64,000 nt of DNA from Bacteroidota bacterium. GTDB lineage: Bacteria; Bacteroidota; Ignavibacteria; Ignavibacteriales; Melioribacteraceae. Of this stretch, positions 1-10,500 are shown piece by piece (position 1 is the first letter of the stretch; every line of letters begins with the position of its first letter). The notes beneath the pieces were generated by a model, which had not been told where the DNA came from, did no database searches, and saw only the letters and a program-made list of their open reading frames with translations. The DNA lies in assembly GCA_018818065.1 (NCBI GenBank), contig JAHISV010000008.1:372001-436000 (forward strand). The letters run 5' to 3'. The position numbers were made by a program, and so were the translations under genes.

Positions 1-417
1 AAGAGACTTTTGGAAAGAGAAGGATTCGAACTGCTGGAGGACAAGAAAACAAAAATTATTGAAAAAATTAAACGAATTATTCTTGAAAATATTCATTATA
101 AATTCGAGACATTAGATCCAACTGTAAATTTTTCCGATTTAATAGCTTCCGAACTAAAGCTTGATTACCCTTATCTCAGCAAGATATTTTCTTCCAATCA
201 GGGCATTACCATTGAACAATTTGCTATTCTTCAAAAAATTGAGCGTGCCAAAGAGTTATTAAAATATGGTGAGCTCTCTCTCAGTGAAATCGCTTATCAG
301 CTAGGCTATAGCAGCGTTCAACATCTCTCAAACCAATTTAAGAAGGTTACCGGATTGACGGCTAGTCAGTTTAAAACACAAGCCACAGATCTAAGAAAAC
401 CACTCGACGCCATTTAA
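1..417 (+). CDS. AraC-family regulator, 5' end cut by window
   Basis: The frame is open to the first base, so the N-terminus lies outside the window and a TTG at 10 is unlikely to be the real start. The C-terminal half is an AraC-type double helix-turn-helix (LSLSEIAYQLGYSS, then LSNQFKKVTGLTASQF). The preceding residues (FELLEDKKTKIIEKIK) match the linker of a Bacteroidota subgroup that carries an HMA-like metal-binding domain in front of the DNA-binding domain; that part is missing here. The gene lies about 110 bp upstream of a copper chaperone and CopA on the same strand, so a copper-responsive activator is the likely role (inference from context and family). Confidence 0.8.
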   Translation, partial: KRLLEREGFELLEDKKTKIIEKIKRIILENIHYKFETLDPTVNFSDLIASELKLDYPYLSKIFSSNQGITIEQFAILQKIERAKELLKYGELSLSEIAYQLGYSSVQHLSNQFKKVTGLTASQFKTQATDLRKPLDAI

Positions 418-474
418 CAACTTTCCCCATTTTTTCTAAAATTTTGTAACATATCTCCCAAATTGTGTAATGGA

Positions 475-503
475 TTTAACTTTCCCCTTACTAGTTTTAT
501 ACT
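475..503 (+). promoter_or_regulatory. Candidate promoter of the copper operon
   Basis: A -35-like TTTAAC (475-480) and a -10-like TATACT (498-503) are separated by 17 bp, about 28 bp before the chaperone start. The 10-mer AACTTTCCCC occurs twice as a direct repeat, at 419-428 and overlapping the -35 at 478-487, and could be the binding site of the adjacent AraC-type protein. This is a pattern match only. Confidence 0.45.
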
Positions 504-530
504 GTACATTTTTAAAACAGAGGAGTTAGT

Positions 531-731
531 ATGTTGACCAAAGAATTCAAAGTTGAGGGCATGAACTGCCAACACTGTGTAAAATCAGTTGAAATTGAAC
601 TGAGTGAATTAAACCTATCAGAGACAGATGTACAAATTGGTTCTGTGAAGGTATCTTTTGAAGAAAGCGTTGTTAGTGAGGATGATATTGTAAGCGCAAT
701 TAGTGAGGCTGGTTTTAAAGTAGTGAAATAG
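531..731 (+). CDS. copZ: Copper chaperone, HMA domain
   Basis: This 66-residue protein is a single heavy-metal-associated domain with the metal-binding motif GMNCQHC at residues 10-16. Proteins of this size bind Cu(I) in the cytoplasm and pass it to the N-terminal domain of a CopA-type ATPase. The start follows a GAGGAG-like ribosome binding site, and the next gene, a P1B ATPase, begins 9 bp after the stop, so the two are very probably co-transcribed. Copper rather than mercury or another metal is inferred from the neighbour. Confidence 0.88.
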   Translation: MLTKEFKVEGMNCQHCVKSVEIELSELNLSETDVQIGSVKVSFEESVVSEDDIVSAISEAGFKVVK

Positions 732-740
732 AGGGTTATT

Positions 741-2918
741 ATGACTGAATATAGTTTGCCCGTTAAGGGAATGACATGTGCAAGCTGTGTTGCACGGGTT
801 GAAAAAGTGTTAAACAAGATGGATAACATAGATGGTGTCTCGGTCAATTACGCCATGGAAAAGGTTACCTTTAAGGGAGAAAACATTATACTTAAAGATG
901 TAGCTGCTGCCATAGAAAAGTACGGTTATGAACTGGACATCAGTGAAAAAAAAGAAGTTGCCGGTTCAAGTGAAAGTGATTCCAACATTGTTCTGAAAGA
1001 TTTGAGCCTCGCAGCTATATTCACTCTGCCTGTTTTCTTAATCAGCATGTTGATGGATTTTGATTTTTTTAAAAATTTTTGGACTTTCAGTCAATCAGCT
1101 ACGAACCTGATTTTGTTGACTCTGACTACTCCGGTTGTTGTTTATAGTGGAAGGCGGTTTTTTAAAACAGCATGGACAAACCTTAAACATTTTTCCGCTG
1201 AAATGAATACTCTGGTTGCCATTGGCTCCGGTTCAGCTTATCTATATAGTATATATGTTACCCTTTTCCCAATAAATCCACCTCAACATGTTTACTACGA
1301 GACAGCAGCTGTAATTATCACCTTAATATTATTCGGTCGTTGGCTGGAATTCAGGGCGAAAAAGAAAACAAAGCTCGCTATAAAAAAGCTGATTGAGTTA
1401 AAACCAGAATCTGCAATAGTGATAAGACATGGTAAAGAAGCAACTATCAAAATAGCTGATCTGAAAATTGGTGATATAGTTATTATTAAACCGGGAGGTA
1501 AAATTCCAGCTGATGGTAAAATTGTTTCTGGTTATTCATCCGTTGATGAATCGATGCTTACCGGTGAGTCGTTACCTGTCGAGAAGATGGTTGATTCTAA
1601 AGTAATTGGCGGAACAATTAATAAGACCGGTTCATTCAATTTTATGGTTGATGCTATGGGCGATAATTCTGTGCTCGGGCAAATAATAAAGTTGGTTGAA
1701 AAAGCTAACGAAACCAAGCCCCCCATACAAAAACTTGTGGATAAAGTTGCAGCTGTTTTCGTTCCTGTTGTCATAGCTATTGCAGTCATTACTTTTATGG
1801 GATGGTATTTCATTGCTGATGTTTCGTTCAGCTCTGCTCTCGTCTACTTCGTAGCAGTACTCATAATAGCTTGTCCGTGTGCCCTGGGACTTGCAACCCC
1901 AACTGCCATTATTGTCAGCACGGGATTAGGCGCCAGAAAAGGGATACTTATCAAAAATGGTGAGAGTCTAGAACTAGCACAAGATATTGATACAATAATT
2001 TTCGATAAGACAGGGACATTGACAGAAGGAAAACCAAGCGTATCAAGTTTTTCCTCAATCGGATATGATAAGAAAGAACTCCTAAAAATTATTGCTTCAT
2101 TGGAGAGTAAATCGCAACATCCTATTTCAAACGCGATAACACAATACGCAAAAGCTGAAGGAATTAAAATTATAGACCCTGAATTATTTGAAGATCTTCC
2201 GGGATTTGGGATTAAGGGAATGGTGGAAGGTAAATCAATTCTTATTGGCAATAAAAAATTATTGGCTGAGCTTTGTATAGATTACAGAGAAATTGAGAGG
2301 GATTTTGATACTTATGCAGATTCCGGCAAAACACCCATTTTGGTAGGAGTTGATGAGAAACTTCATGGAATAATTACTATAAGTGATCCGATCAAAGAGT
2401 CGACACCTGATGCAATTCAAAACCTTCACAATGCCGGATTTAGATTAATTATGCTTACCGGTGACAATTACAAAACAGCGAAAAAAATTGCCGCTGATCT
2501 TGGCATTGATGAGTTCAAAGCAGAAATTCTTCCACACGAAAAAACAGAAGAAGTAATTAGATTGCAAAACGAAGGAGCCATTGTTGCGATGGTTGGAGAT
2601 GGAATTAACGATTCACCTGCTATCGCACAAGCCAACCTTGGTATAGCCATGGGTACAGGGACAGACATAGCAATTGAATCGAGTGACATTACTCTGGTTA
2701 AAGGTGACTTGATGGGAGTTTACAACGCCATTGCCCTTTCGAAACTTACCATAAGATCAATTAAGCAAAATTTATTTTGGGCATTCATTTACAATGCAAT
2801 TGGAATACCCTTGGCCGCCTTTGGTATACTCAATCCGATGATTGCCGCCTTGGCAATGTCGTTTAGTTCTGTTTCTGTAGTTACGAATTCACTTAGATTA
2901 CGTTCGAAAAAACTTTAA
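741..2918 (+). CDS. copA: Copper-exporting P1B-type ATPase
   Basis: A 725-residue P1B-1 ATPase that pumps Cu(I) out of the cytoplasm. It has one N-terminal HMA domain (GMTCASC near residue 10), membrane helices, the actuator motif TGES near 272, the membrane metal-site motif CPC near 378, the phosphorylation site DKTGTLTEG near 421, the P1B-specific SQHP motif near 458 and the hinge GDGINDSPA near 620. CPC plus a CASC-type HMA domain is typical of copper or silver transporters. The length is normal for a one-HMA CopA. It follows the copZ-like gene by 9 bp, and a convergent hairpin lies just after its stop. Confidence 0.95.
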   Translation: MTEYSLPVKGMTCASCVARVEKVLNKMDNIDGVSVNYAMEKVTFKGENIILKDVAAAIEKYGYELDISEKKEVAGSSESDSNIVLKDLSLAAIFTLPVFLISMLMDFDFFKNFWTFSQSATNLILLTLTTPVVVYSGRRFFKTAWTNLKHFSAEMNTLVAIGSGSAYLYSIYVTLFPINPPQHVYYETAAVIITLILFGRWLEFRAKKKTKLAIKKLIELKPESAIVIRHGKEATIKIADLKIGDIVIIKPGGKIPADGKIVSGYSSVDESMLTGESLPVEKMVDSKVIGGTINKTGSFNFMVDAMGDNSVLGQIIKLVEKANETKPPIQKLVDKVAAVFVPVVIAIAVITFMGWYFIADVSFSSALVYFVAVLIIACPCALGLATPTAIIVSTGLGARKGILIKNGESLELAQDIDTIIFDKTGTLTEGKPSVSSFSSIGYDKKELLKIIASLESKSQHPISNAITQYAKAEGIKIIDPELFEDLPGFGIKGMVEGKSILIGNKKLLAELCIDYREIERDFDTYADSGKTPILVGVDEKLHGIITISDPIKESTPDAIQNLHNAGFRLIMLTGDNYKTAKKIAADLGIDEFKAEILPHEKTEEVIRLQNEGAIVAMVGDGINDSPAIAQANLGIAMGTGTDIAIESSDITLVKGDLMGVYNAIALSKLTIRSIKQNLFWAFIYNAIGIPLAAFGILNPMIAALAMSFSSVSVVTNSLRLRSKKL

Positions 2919-2924
2919 GAGTAA

Positions 2925-2953
2925 GGAGGTTTTTGGCGCATACGAGAACCTCC
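2925..2953. terminator. Hairpin between convergent genes
   Basis: Perfect 7-bp stem GGAGGTT/AACCTCC with a 15-nt loop, between the copA stop and the stop of the convergent GMP reductase-like gene. The T-tract is poor on both strands, so terminator function is likely by position but not strong by sequence. Confidence 0.5.
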
Positions 2954-2971
2954 ACAAACATCAATAGATTA

Positions 2972-3988
2972 TTATTTTCTTGGCAATCTCTCTAGATAGG
3001 AACTGTTACTAAGCAGCGCAAAAGTATCCGTACTCTTTAATTCATCAATAGAATTCTTATTCATATAGCTCATTGAACTTCTCAACCCGTCATGAATATT
3101 ATTGATAATATTTCCAACAAGTCCCTTGTAAGGAACCATCGTCTCTTCGCCTTCTACAAACTCACCTTTCATTTTTACACCAAAGGAGGCAGAACCACGA
3201 TATTTTTTCCAAAGCTGGTCATTATATTTAATCACTTCTCCAGGAGTTTCTTTAGTGCCTGCAAGCATTCTGCCCAACATCACGATATCGGCGCCCAGTG
3301 CTATCGCTTTAGCCACATCACCGGCACTTTTAATACCGCCATCAGCAATCAGTTCAATCTTAACATTCTGTTTCTCTCTTTCAAAAAATACATTTAGGAG
3401 TGATGAAACCTGACCAATGCCAATTCCGGTTTGTATGGAAGTGGTACACATGCTTCCCCCGCCAATACCAATGCGTACAGCATCTGCTCCGGCATTAACC
3501 AAATCCGTAAGAGTTGCTCCATGAGCAATATTTCCAACAATCAACTTCACATCCATTTTTGCTTTTATTTCTTCACACTTCCTTAGTACAGCCAGGTTAT
3601 TTGCATTAGCGGTGTCGATACAAATAAGCAATTTCCTTTCTGCAAATCTTTCAATTTCTTCTAGTTTAGTCTGCAATCCAACAGATACCGCCTTAATATT
3701 ATTAACATTTTCACTATCATCAAGAATCTCATCAAGTGAAGAATCAAACCTGTTAACAATACCAATACAACCATATTCACTAAGAGCCTTTGCCATTCTC
3801 ACACCCGTAACTGAATCCATCGGGCTTGAAAACACGGGTAGAACAAGTTCATGTCCGAGAAACGTACTTTTGCTTTCACATTCACTTCTGGACTTAAAGC
3901 GAGATATTTCAGTCGGCACAAGGCTTATGTCATCATAAGTAAGTGACTGGTTATAATTGTTCAATTCTTCTTTTGAATAAATTTTCAT
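2972..3988 (-). CDS. guaC: GMP reductase / IMP dehydrogenase family enzyme
   Basis: A TIM-barrel purine enzyme of about 338 residues. The catalytic-loop motif GGGSMCTTS carries the active cysteine, and the phosphate-binding [10 protein letters not shown] and C-terminal VPYKG segments are present. No CBS domain is inserted and the Arg-Tyr pair of the IMP dehydrogenase flap is not seen, so conversion of GMP to IMP by NADPH-dependent reductive deamination fits better than IMP dehydrogenase. The start is placed at the ATG at 3988 because AAGGAG lies 6 bp upstream; an upstream in-frame TTG at 4012 has no such site. An IMPDH-like paralogue of other specificity remains possible. Confidence 0.75.
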   Translation of the reverse strand: MKIYSKEELNNYNQSLTYDDISLVPTEISRFKSRSECESKSTFLGHELVLPVFSSPMDSVTGVRMAKALSEYGCIGIVNRFDSSLDEILDDSENVNNIKAVSVGLQTKLEEIERFAERKLLICIDTANANNLAVLRKCEEIKAKMDVKLIVGNIAHGATLTDLVNAGADAVRIGIGGGSMCTTSIQTGIGIGQVSSLLNVFFEREKQNVKIELIADGGIKSAGDVAKAIALGADIVMLGRMLAGTKETPGEVIKYNDQLWKKYRGSASFGVKMKGEFVEGEETMVPYKGLVGNIINNIHDGLRSSMSYMNKNSIDELKSTDTFALLSNSSYLERLPRK

Positions 3989-4019
3989 CTGGTGCTCCTT
4001 CATTTTTCTCAAAAAGAGA

Positions 4020-4037
4020 GCGAGTCTTACGACTCGC
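4020..4037 (-). terminator. Terminator of the oligoendopeptidase gene
   Basis: Perfect 7-bp stem GCGAGTC/GACTCGC with a 4-nt loop. On the minus strand it is followed by TCTCTTTTTG. It lies between the pepF stop and the downstream guaC-like gene. Confidence 0.65.
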
Positions 4038-4067
4038 CCGCTTTTGGGAAATCTATAGTTTTTCTAG

Positions 4068-5960
4068 CTATTCTGCAAGCAGAGATTCCATCTTATCCAG
4101 CAAATCACTCATTCTTTCAACAACAGCCAAAATAGGCTCTGGTGTTGTCATATCCACTCCGGCATCTTTAAGAACCTCAATAGGATATTTTGAATTACCG
4201 GATTTTAAGAAGTTCATATATTTATCAATTGCAGGCTGACCTTCTTCTTTAACTTTTTGAGTTAACGCCATGCTTGCAGCGTAACTGGTGGCATATTGAT
4301 AAACATAAAAATTATAATAAAAATGCGGGATACGCGCCCATGAAAAGGTTTCTTCATCATCTACTACCATTTCATCGCCCCAGTAGTTTTTGTACATATC
4401 ACCAAAAAGCTTTGATAATTTATCGGGTGTAAGAGCTTCTCCCTTTTCATTTAACTCATGAACTAATTGTTCATACTCAGCAAAACGTGTCTGCCTGAAA
4501 AAAGTACTTTGAATATGACCGAGCTCCTGCTCAATCAAAGCAAGTTTTTCTTCCTTGGAAGAAGCATTCTCAAGAAGGTAATCAAGCAGAAAAGCTTCGT
4601 TCATGGTGGAAGCAACTTCCGCTACAAATATTGAGTAATCAGCATAAACATAAGGTTGACTCTGCTCTGTGTAAAATGAATGCATATTATGACCCATTTC
4701 GTGAGCGAAGGTAGAAACAGCATCCATGGTGTTATTCCAATTCAGAAGAACATATGGGTGAAATCCGTATGTTACCCCCGAAGAATAAGCTCCGCTTCTT
4801 TTACCCTTTGTTTCGTAAACGTCAATCCAACGGTTGTTAAAAGCTGTTTGAAGATTCTTAAGGTAATCTTCCCCTAACGGCTTTAGCGCTTTAAGTAAAA
4901 TTTCCATTCCCTGATCGTAACTGTATTCTTTTTTCACACCCGGGAAAAGTGTAACATAAGTATCGTAAGGATGAAGTTCATCAAGACCCAGAACCCTCTT
5001 CTTTAATGAAGCCCATCTCTGAAGCGGCTGAAGATTATCATTAACCGAGTTTACCAAATTATCATAGACTGAAAGAGGAATGTTATTGGCATCTAGTGCA
5101 GCGGCTCTTGCAGATTCATACTTTCTTGCCTTTGCTCCAAACTGAATGGCTTTCAGATTTCCGGTAAACAGTGAGGCGTAAGTGTTTTGATTGGATATAT
5201 ATGGTGTATAGTATCCTTTATATACTCTTTTGCGGTATTCTCTGTCAGTCGACTGCAATCCTGAATAATATCTTCCATCAGATAGTTTCACGTCTTCCCC
5301 GTTTTCTCCTTTTACTGAAGGATAATTAATATCTGCATTTTTCATAAAAGTGAAAACATTGTATGGAATGTCGGTAACCGGGGATGCCAAAGCCATCAAC
5401 TCTTCCATCTCTTTGTTAAGAGTGTGGTCTTTGCGCCTCAGTAAATCATCAAGCATATGTTCGTAAAGTTTCAACCCTTCAGTTTTTTCCATGAACTCAC
5501 TAATGGTTTCCTTGGGAATGGCAAGCAATTCAGGTCTCATAAAGGAACTGGCTGTTCTTAATTTGGCGCCAAGCCCATCAGCCCGGTCGTAATATCCCTG
5601 GTATTTCACATTAGCAAGATCAAGATCCTTAGCTAAGGAAGCATACCTCATTATACGTCCGAACTTAATACCAATTGATTCATCAAATTTTAGGTAACCT
5701 AATAAGACTTCACCTGACTCATCAAGCTTACCCTCAAATTCTTTGTATTTATCAACAGACTCATTCAGCCAATTAAAATCATCTTCCCAGGCTTGTTCAG
5801 TCGAATAAATATCTTCCAGATTCCAGGTATATCTGGGCTCAACCTGATCCCGGGATATCAATTCCCCCGAGGATTCCTGGGCAAATAAACTTCTATTTCC
5901 AGTTGTAAAGAACATAATAATTACTATTCCTATAATTTTATAACTTATTGATTTCTGCAA
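4068..5960 (-). CDS. pepF: Oligoendopeptidase F, exported (M3 family)
   Basis: A 630-residue M3-family zinc metallopeptidase. The zinc-binding HEMGH sits in FAHEMGHNMHSF with the downstream glutamate region typical of the family, and the N-terminal PepF-type lobe is present. Residues 1-27 form a signal peptide (hydrophobic stretch ending SLFAQ), so the enzyme should act in the periplasm or outside, unlike the cytoplasmic Firmicutes PepF. It would trim oligopeptides. A divergent POT-type transporter starts about 190 bp away, which suggests extracellular peptide breakdown linked to uptake (inference). The catalytic residues look complete. Confidence 0.9.
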   Translation of the reverse strand: MQKSISYKIIGIVIIMFFTTGNRSLFAQESSGELISRDQVEPRYTWNLEDIYSTEQAWEDDFNWLNESVDKYKEFEGKLDESGEVLLGYLKFDESIGIKFGRIMRYASLAKDLDLANVKYQGYYDRADGLGAKLRTASSFMRPELLAIPKETISEFMEKTEGLKLYEHMLDDLLRRKDHTLNKEMEELMALASPVTDIPYNVFTFMKNADINYPSVKGENGEDVKLSDGRYYSGLQSTDREYRKRVYKGYYTPYISNQNTYASLFTGNLKAIQFGAKARKYESARAAALDANNIPLSVYDNLVNSVNDNLQPLQRWASLKKRVLGLDELHPYDTYVTLFPGVKKEYSYDQGMEILLKALKPLGEDYLKNLQTAFNNRWIDVYETKGKRSGAYSSGVTYGFHPYVLLNWNNTMDAVSTFAHEMGHNMHSFYTEQSQPYVYADYSIFVAEVASTMNEAFLLDYLLENASSKEEKLALIEQELGHIQSTFFRQTRFAEYEQLVHELNEKGEALTPDKLSKLFGDMYKNYWGDEMVVDDEETFSWARIPHFYYNFYVYQYATSYAASMALTQKVKEEGQPAIDKYMNFLKSGNSKYPIEVLKDAGVDMTTPEPILAVVERMSDLLDKMESLLAE

Positions 5961-6151
5961 GGTTATTACTCTCCACTAAATTAAATGATTATTTTTACAT
6001 GGTAAAACTCCCTAATTTTACGCAATAAACCAAATTATTCAAATAATCCGCAGTGTCGGGCAATATTACCTGTTTTTTTTGCTCTGGTTTTAACATATTT
6101 GGGCACAAAAAAGATCGACCGCCATTCTCAATCAAAAATCAATGGGAAATT

Positions 6152-7531
6152 ATGAGTACTGATACAACTAGTAAAACAACATGGAAATTCGCAAGGGAGT
6201 TCTGGTATGCTAACGTTATGGAGTTATTCGAACGCGCCGCATACTACGGGTTCTTTATTGTCTTAACTTTATATCTGACCGATATTGTCGGATTTACGGA
6301 TATGGAGACCGGTATCGTAGCAGGTATTTTCTTCGCCGGAATTTATTTTTTACCGCCATTTGTTGGTGCCTTAGTTGATAAAATCGGCTTCAAAAATGGA
6401 CTGATTGTTGCCTTCTCACTATTAACGATTGGTTATACTCTCCTTGGCTTATTCCATGCCAAATTGTTGGTAATCCTCTTTTTAATAATATTGCTGATCG
6501 GCGCTTCTTTTATAAAACCTCTTATAACGGGCACAGTAGCTAAGGTAACCAATGAGGTAAACCGTGCAAGGGGTTATTCCCTGTTTTACTGGGTTGTTAA
6601 TATTGGAGCTTTCAGTGGTAAAACTTTCGTCCCTTATATTCGCCAGGGCATTGGTTTGTCATATGTAAATTATTTTTCAGCCGCTATGTCTTTATGTGGA
6701 CTGCTTTTTGCCATTTTCCTTTTTAAGCAAGTTGACAATACAAGTGAAAGTAAATCACTTAGAGACGTTGGAAATTCACTGGTGAAAATATTTACTACTC
6801 CCAGGTTAATTATTCTTACCCTGATTGTAGCCGGCTTCTGGACCATACAGCATCAATTGTATGCTACAATGCCAAAATATGTAATTAGATTATTGGGTGA
6901 ATCTGCCCGACCCGAATGGTTAGCAAATGTTAATCCTTTGGTTGTGGTAATATTTGTTGTGTTTGTTACACAATGGATGAGGAAAAAAACAGCAGTAACG
7001 TCAATGATGTTTGGTATGCTGTTAATGCCGTTTTCAGCTCTGGCAATGGCTTTCACTCAGGGAATAGGAACTGGAAACATCGATATCTTTGGTTTCTTTT
7101 CCTTACATCCTGTTACCTTGATGATGATTATAGGAATTAGTATTCAGGGACTTGCTGAGTGCTTTATTTCGCCAAGATTTCTTGAATACTTCTCATTGCA
7201 GGCACCCAAGGGAGAAGAAGGAGTTTATCTTGGATTCAGCCATCTCCATTCCTTCTTTTCAGCTCTGATAGGATTCTTCATGTCCGGATTCCTCCTGGAT
7301 GCTTACTGCCCGGATCCAAAGACCTTACTTTCAGCTGACTTACTTGAAAGAGTTAATCTGGAAGGGATTGATCCTGTTAGTTTGTTAACCGAGGCTCAGA
7401 AGGTTACTTATTATGGTGATGCACATATAATTTGGTATTACTTTGTTGCTATAGGATTAACAGCTGCGATTGCATTATTTATCTTCAGAATTGTTACTCA
7501 AAGAAATGACGCGAAAAAAGCTTTGGCTTAA
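6152..7531 (+). CDS. POT/PTR2-like MFS peptide transporter
   Basis: An integral membrane protein of about 459 residues with roughly 12 hydrophobic segments. Near the N-terminus it carries ELFERAAYYG, close to the ExxERxxYYG signature of proton-dependent oligopeptide transporters. The open frame extends upstream to 6053, but the added 33 residues are not hydrophobic or conserved-looking, and the ATG at 6152 starts MSTDTTSK just before the first helix, so it was preferred. The divergent gene encodes an exported oligopeptidase, consistent with import of di- or tripeptides. The substrate is inferred; some Bacteroidota members of this group are annotated only as MFS. Confidence 0.78.
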   Translation: MSTDTTSKTTWKFAREFWYANVMELFERAAYYGFFIVLTLYLTDIVGFTDMETGIVAGIFFAGIYFLPPFVGALVDKIGFKNGLIVAFSLLTIGYTLLGLFHAKLLVILFLIILLIGASFIKPLITGTVAKVTNEVNRARGYSLFYWVVNIGAFSGKTFVPYIRQGIGLSYVNYFSAAMSLCGLLFAIFLFKQVDNTSESKSLRDVGNSLVKIFTTPRLIILTLIVAGFWTIQHQLYATMPKYVIRLLGESARPEWLANVNPLVVVIFVVFVTQWMRKKTAVTSMMFGMLLMPFSALAMAFTQGIGTGNIDIFGFFSLHPVTLMMIIGISIQGLAECFISPRFLEYFSLQAPKGEEGVYLGFSHLHSFFSALIGFFMSGFLLDAYCPDPKTLLSADLLERVNLEGIDPVSLLTEAQKVTYYGDAHIIWYYFVAIGLTAAIALFIFRIVTQRNDAKKALA

Positions 7532-7544
7532 TAGATATTTCTTA

Positions 7545-7567
7545 TGGCGCTCATTGCGGGCGCCATA
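7545..7567. terminator. Hairpin between convergent transporter and helicase genes
   Basis: Perfect 7-bp stem ATGGCGC/GCGCCAT with a 9-nt loop, followed on the plus strand by ATTTATTTCTTT. It lies immediately after the transporter stop and before the stop of the minus-strand helicase. Confidence 0.6.
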
Positions 7568-7568
7568 T

Positions 7569-10500
7569 TTATTTCTTTATGCATTTGTTACGACCAATTG
7601 TATAATGGCATTTTATACAATGAGATTCATTCTTATCAAACTTTTTCTCTCTTATACTTTTCACTTTGTCCTTTAATTCTCTTGTAAACTTATCCAAATC
7701 GGCTTTATTAATAATCCTGACGAATTCCTCTTCAGGCTGCTGGATGAAAACCAGCCTCAACTCAATCGTATCATAATCAGAGTATTTCCTAGCCACAAGA
7801 TTAGCGTAGAACATAAGTTGTATGAGATAATCATTTCCTTTTGTTTCTATCTCTTCCTTTTTCACATTGTCAGTTTTGTAATCGACTATGGTAATTTTAC
7901 CATCTTCAAAAATGAGCTTATCAATAATTCCGAAAAAATAATAGTCTTCTTCGGCGACATAAATTTCATGTTCATTTTTATAATTATCATATTTTAATAA
8001 TTTTTTATAAATGTCTGACAGGTAGTATTTATCTAAAAGATCTGTGATTTCTGATTTAAGTAACCCGATCTCCTTAAGAGAGACAGCCCTTGTTATTTCC
8101 TTTTCGAGAATTAGATCCAGCAAAACAGAATAGTTATGCGGCTCTAAACCTTTGTCTAGAATCCGGTGCACAACACTTCCCTTTATATCACCGAGTCCAA
8201 TGGTTTCATCATCCTCGCGATAATTAAAATCAAATGTAACGGTATTGGTTTTTACCAGCTCAGCCAGATAGGAAAAACCGAGTTCATAGGTTAATTGATA
8301 TTTAAGAGGGCACTGAGTATAAACAGCAATTTTTGTTGCGGATATTATTTCACCGGATGGCTGATCCTCAATGGAGTCAACGAGTAGTACAGATTCTTTA
8401 TAATTCGTGTCGGACTCCTCCGACAGCGTAGGAGCAGTAAGAGGAAGATTATATGTGACAGGTAATTCTATATCAATAGTTTTTTCTTCAAATTCAAACT
8501 CATCCCCTTTTTTGTACATGTATTCAAGTTTAGAAGAATATGCAGATTGTTCTCCCTCACCTATTTCGGGAAGTGCCTGACTCAGCAAGCCCCAGAATGA
8601 ATCCGAACGGGGTTTTGAAGGTTTTGTAACCGTTATAAAAAGGTATTTAACAGAACGTGTTATGGCAACATATAACAGCCTCTTTAACTCTGCCAATTGT
8701 TTTTTATTATTTACGTAATTATACAGCCCTAAAATGGGAGGTGAAACAGCCTCTTCAAAAATATTGTTTTGAGGGTTCACCTTAGCCAAAATTCCATATT
8801 TTTTATCAATTTCAATTTGTTTACTTCTAATACTACTGTCTTTACCGTATTCATGCGTCCGGAATAAGAAAACCGCATTAAACTCTAAACCTTTGCTTTG
8901 ATGAATAGTCATTAACTTTATCGAGTTACTCTTTTCATCAACAACAGCATGTCCTTCATCTTCATTTGATTCAATTGCCAGATTAAGATATTTTACAAAA
9001 TCGTACAAAGTAACAAAGCTTTGTGTCGCGTAATTCGAGGCAATTGTAATAAGCTTTTCAAGATTTTTCTTTAGCTGTATGGCATCGGGCAGAATTGATA
9101 TCATTGCCCAATAACCGGTATCGACTAATATCATTCTGATCAACTGGGAAAATGTTAAAGTAGCCGAAACATCAATATGCTTTTTCAATACTTCGAGGTT
9201 TTTTTCGAAATATTTGTTTTTTAAGACAAAGGAGGAAAACTTATTGAAATAATTGCTCCCCTTTTCCAGAGAGATTTCAAAAATATTAGCGTCTGAGAGT
9301 CCCATAAATGGAGAGCGCATTAACCCGACAAGTGCTGTATTGTTGTTCTGATCGATCAAAAATGATAAGTAATTGCATACATCATGAACAATCTGCTGCT
9401 GATAAAACCCCTTGCCGCCAACAACAGAATAAGGGATATTGTATTGACTGAATTTATCTTCAAGGGCTTTGAAGTGGCTCCTCTTACGGCATAAGATCGC
9501 TATGTCGTCGAAACAAGTGGAATCATCATTCTCAATTATTTGTAGTATTCTAGCTGCAATTAAATCGGTTTCAGTCTGACTCCCCTCTTCATCAAGTGCA
9601 GTTAATATTTCCACATGTCCTTTATCATCAGTTTCCTTCGCGCAGATCAGATTGGAATATTCAACCTCTCCGAATAGTGGGTCAGGATTCTGAAAGAGAT
9701 TAGCGAAAACGAGATTTGTAAAGGCTGCGATTTCCGGAAACATCCTGAAACTATGGGGAAGACTGATAAGCTTGGCTTTCTCTTCAAGAACTTCCAGGTC
9801 ATTCTTAGTTTGCTGGTAGATTTCAATATCAGCATCCCGGAACATATAAATGCTTTGTTTCTCGTCACCAACTACAAACAGGTTCCCCTGCTTAAGATTG
9901 TTAAGAACGGGCATAAAAATATTATATTGAACATCATTGGTATCCTGGTATTCATCAATCATAACATAATGAAATTTCTCGCCCAGCTGTTTAACCACTT
10001 CTTCCTGAGATGTTAAATTTAAGGTATGGAGAAGGATGTCCTCAAAGTCCAGAAATCCTCTGGCGAACTTTTTCTCATTGTACTTCATCTCCACATAATC
10101 AAACAACTTTATGAAGCTCCTGCCAACTGATACCAACTCCTGATTTGAAAAATTGTTATCCTGAGTAAATTTTATTTTTTCAAAATCCAAAAAGAAATTT
10201 TCTACAGTACTAATATCATTCACCAGGAGAGGTATTAATTCTTTATTACTAAGATAATCTCTTTTCTTTACTTCGCCGGAACTCTTAGTGAGTATAAGCT
10301 CTCCCAACTCACAAAGAGTTTTGTAAGTATCATAAACATCATTTTCAATATTTAAATTTTGCAGGATCGATTCAACTTGCGAAGTAATAGCCGAAGGCTT
10401 TAAAAGCATTACCTCACTATTGATTAACTGCAATGAATTGGAGAGAATTTCCATTCGACTGAAGAAAATATGCCGAAACTCCTCAGCAAACAGGTTGTTC

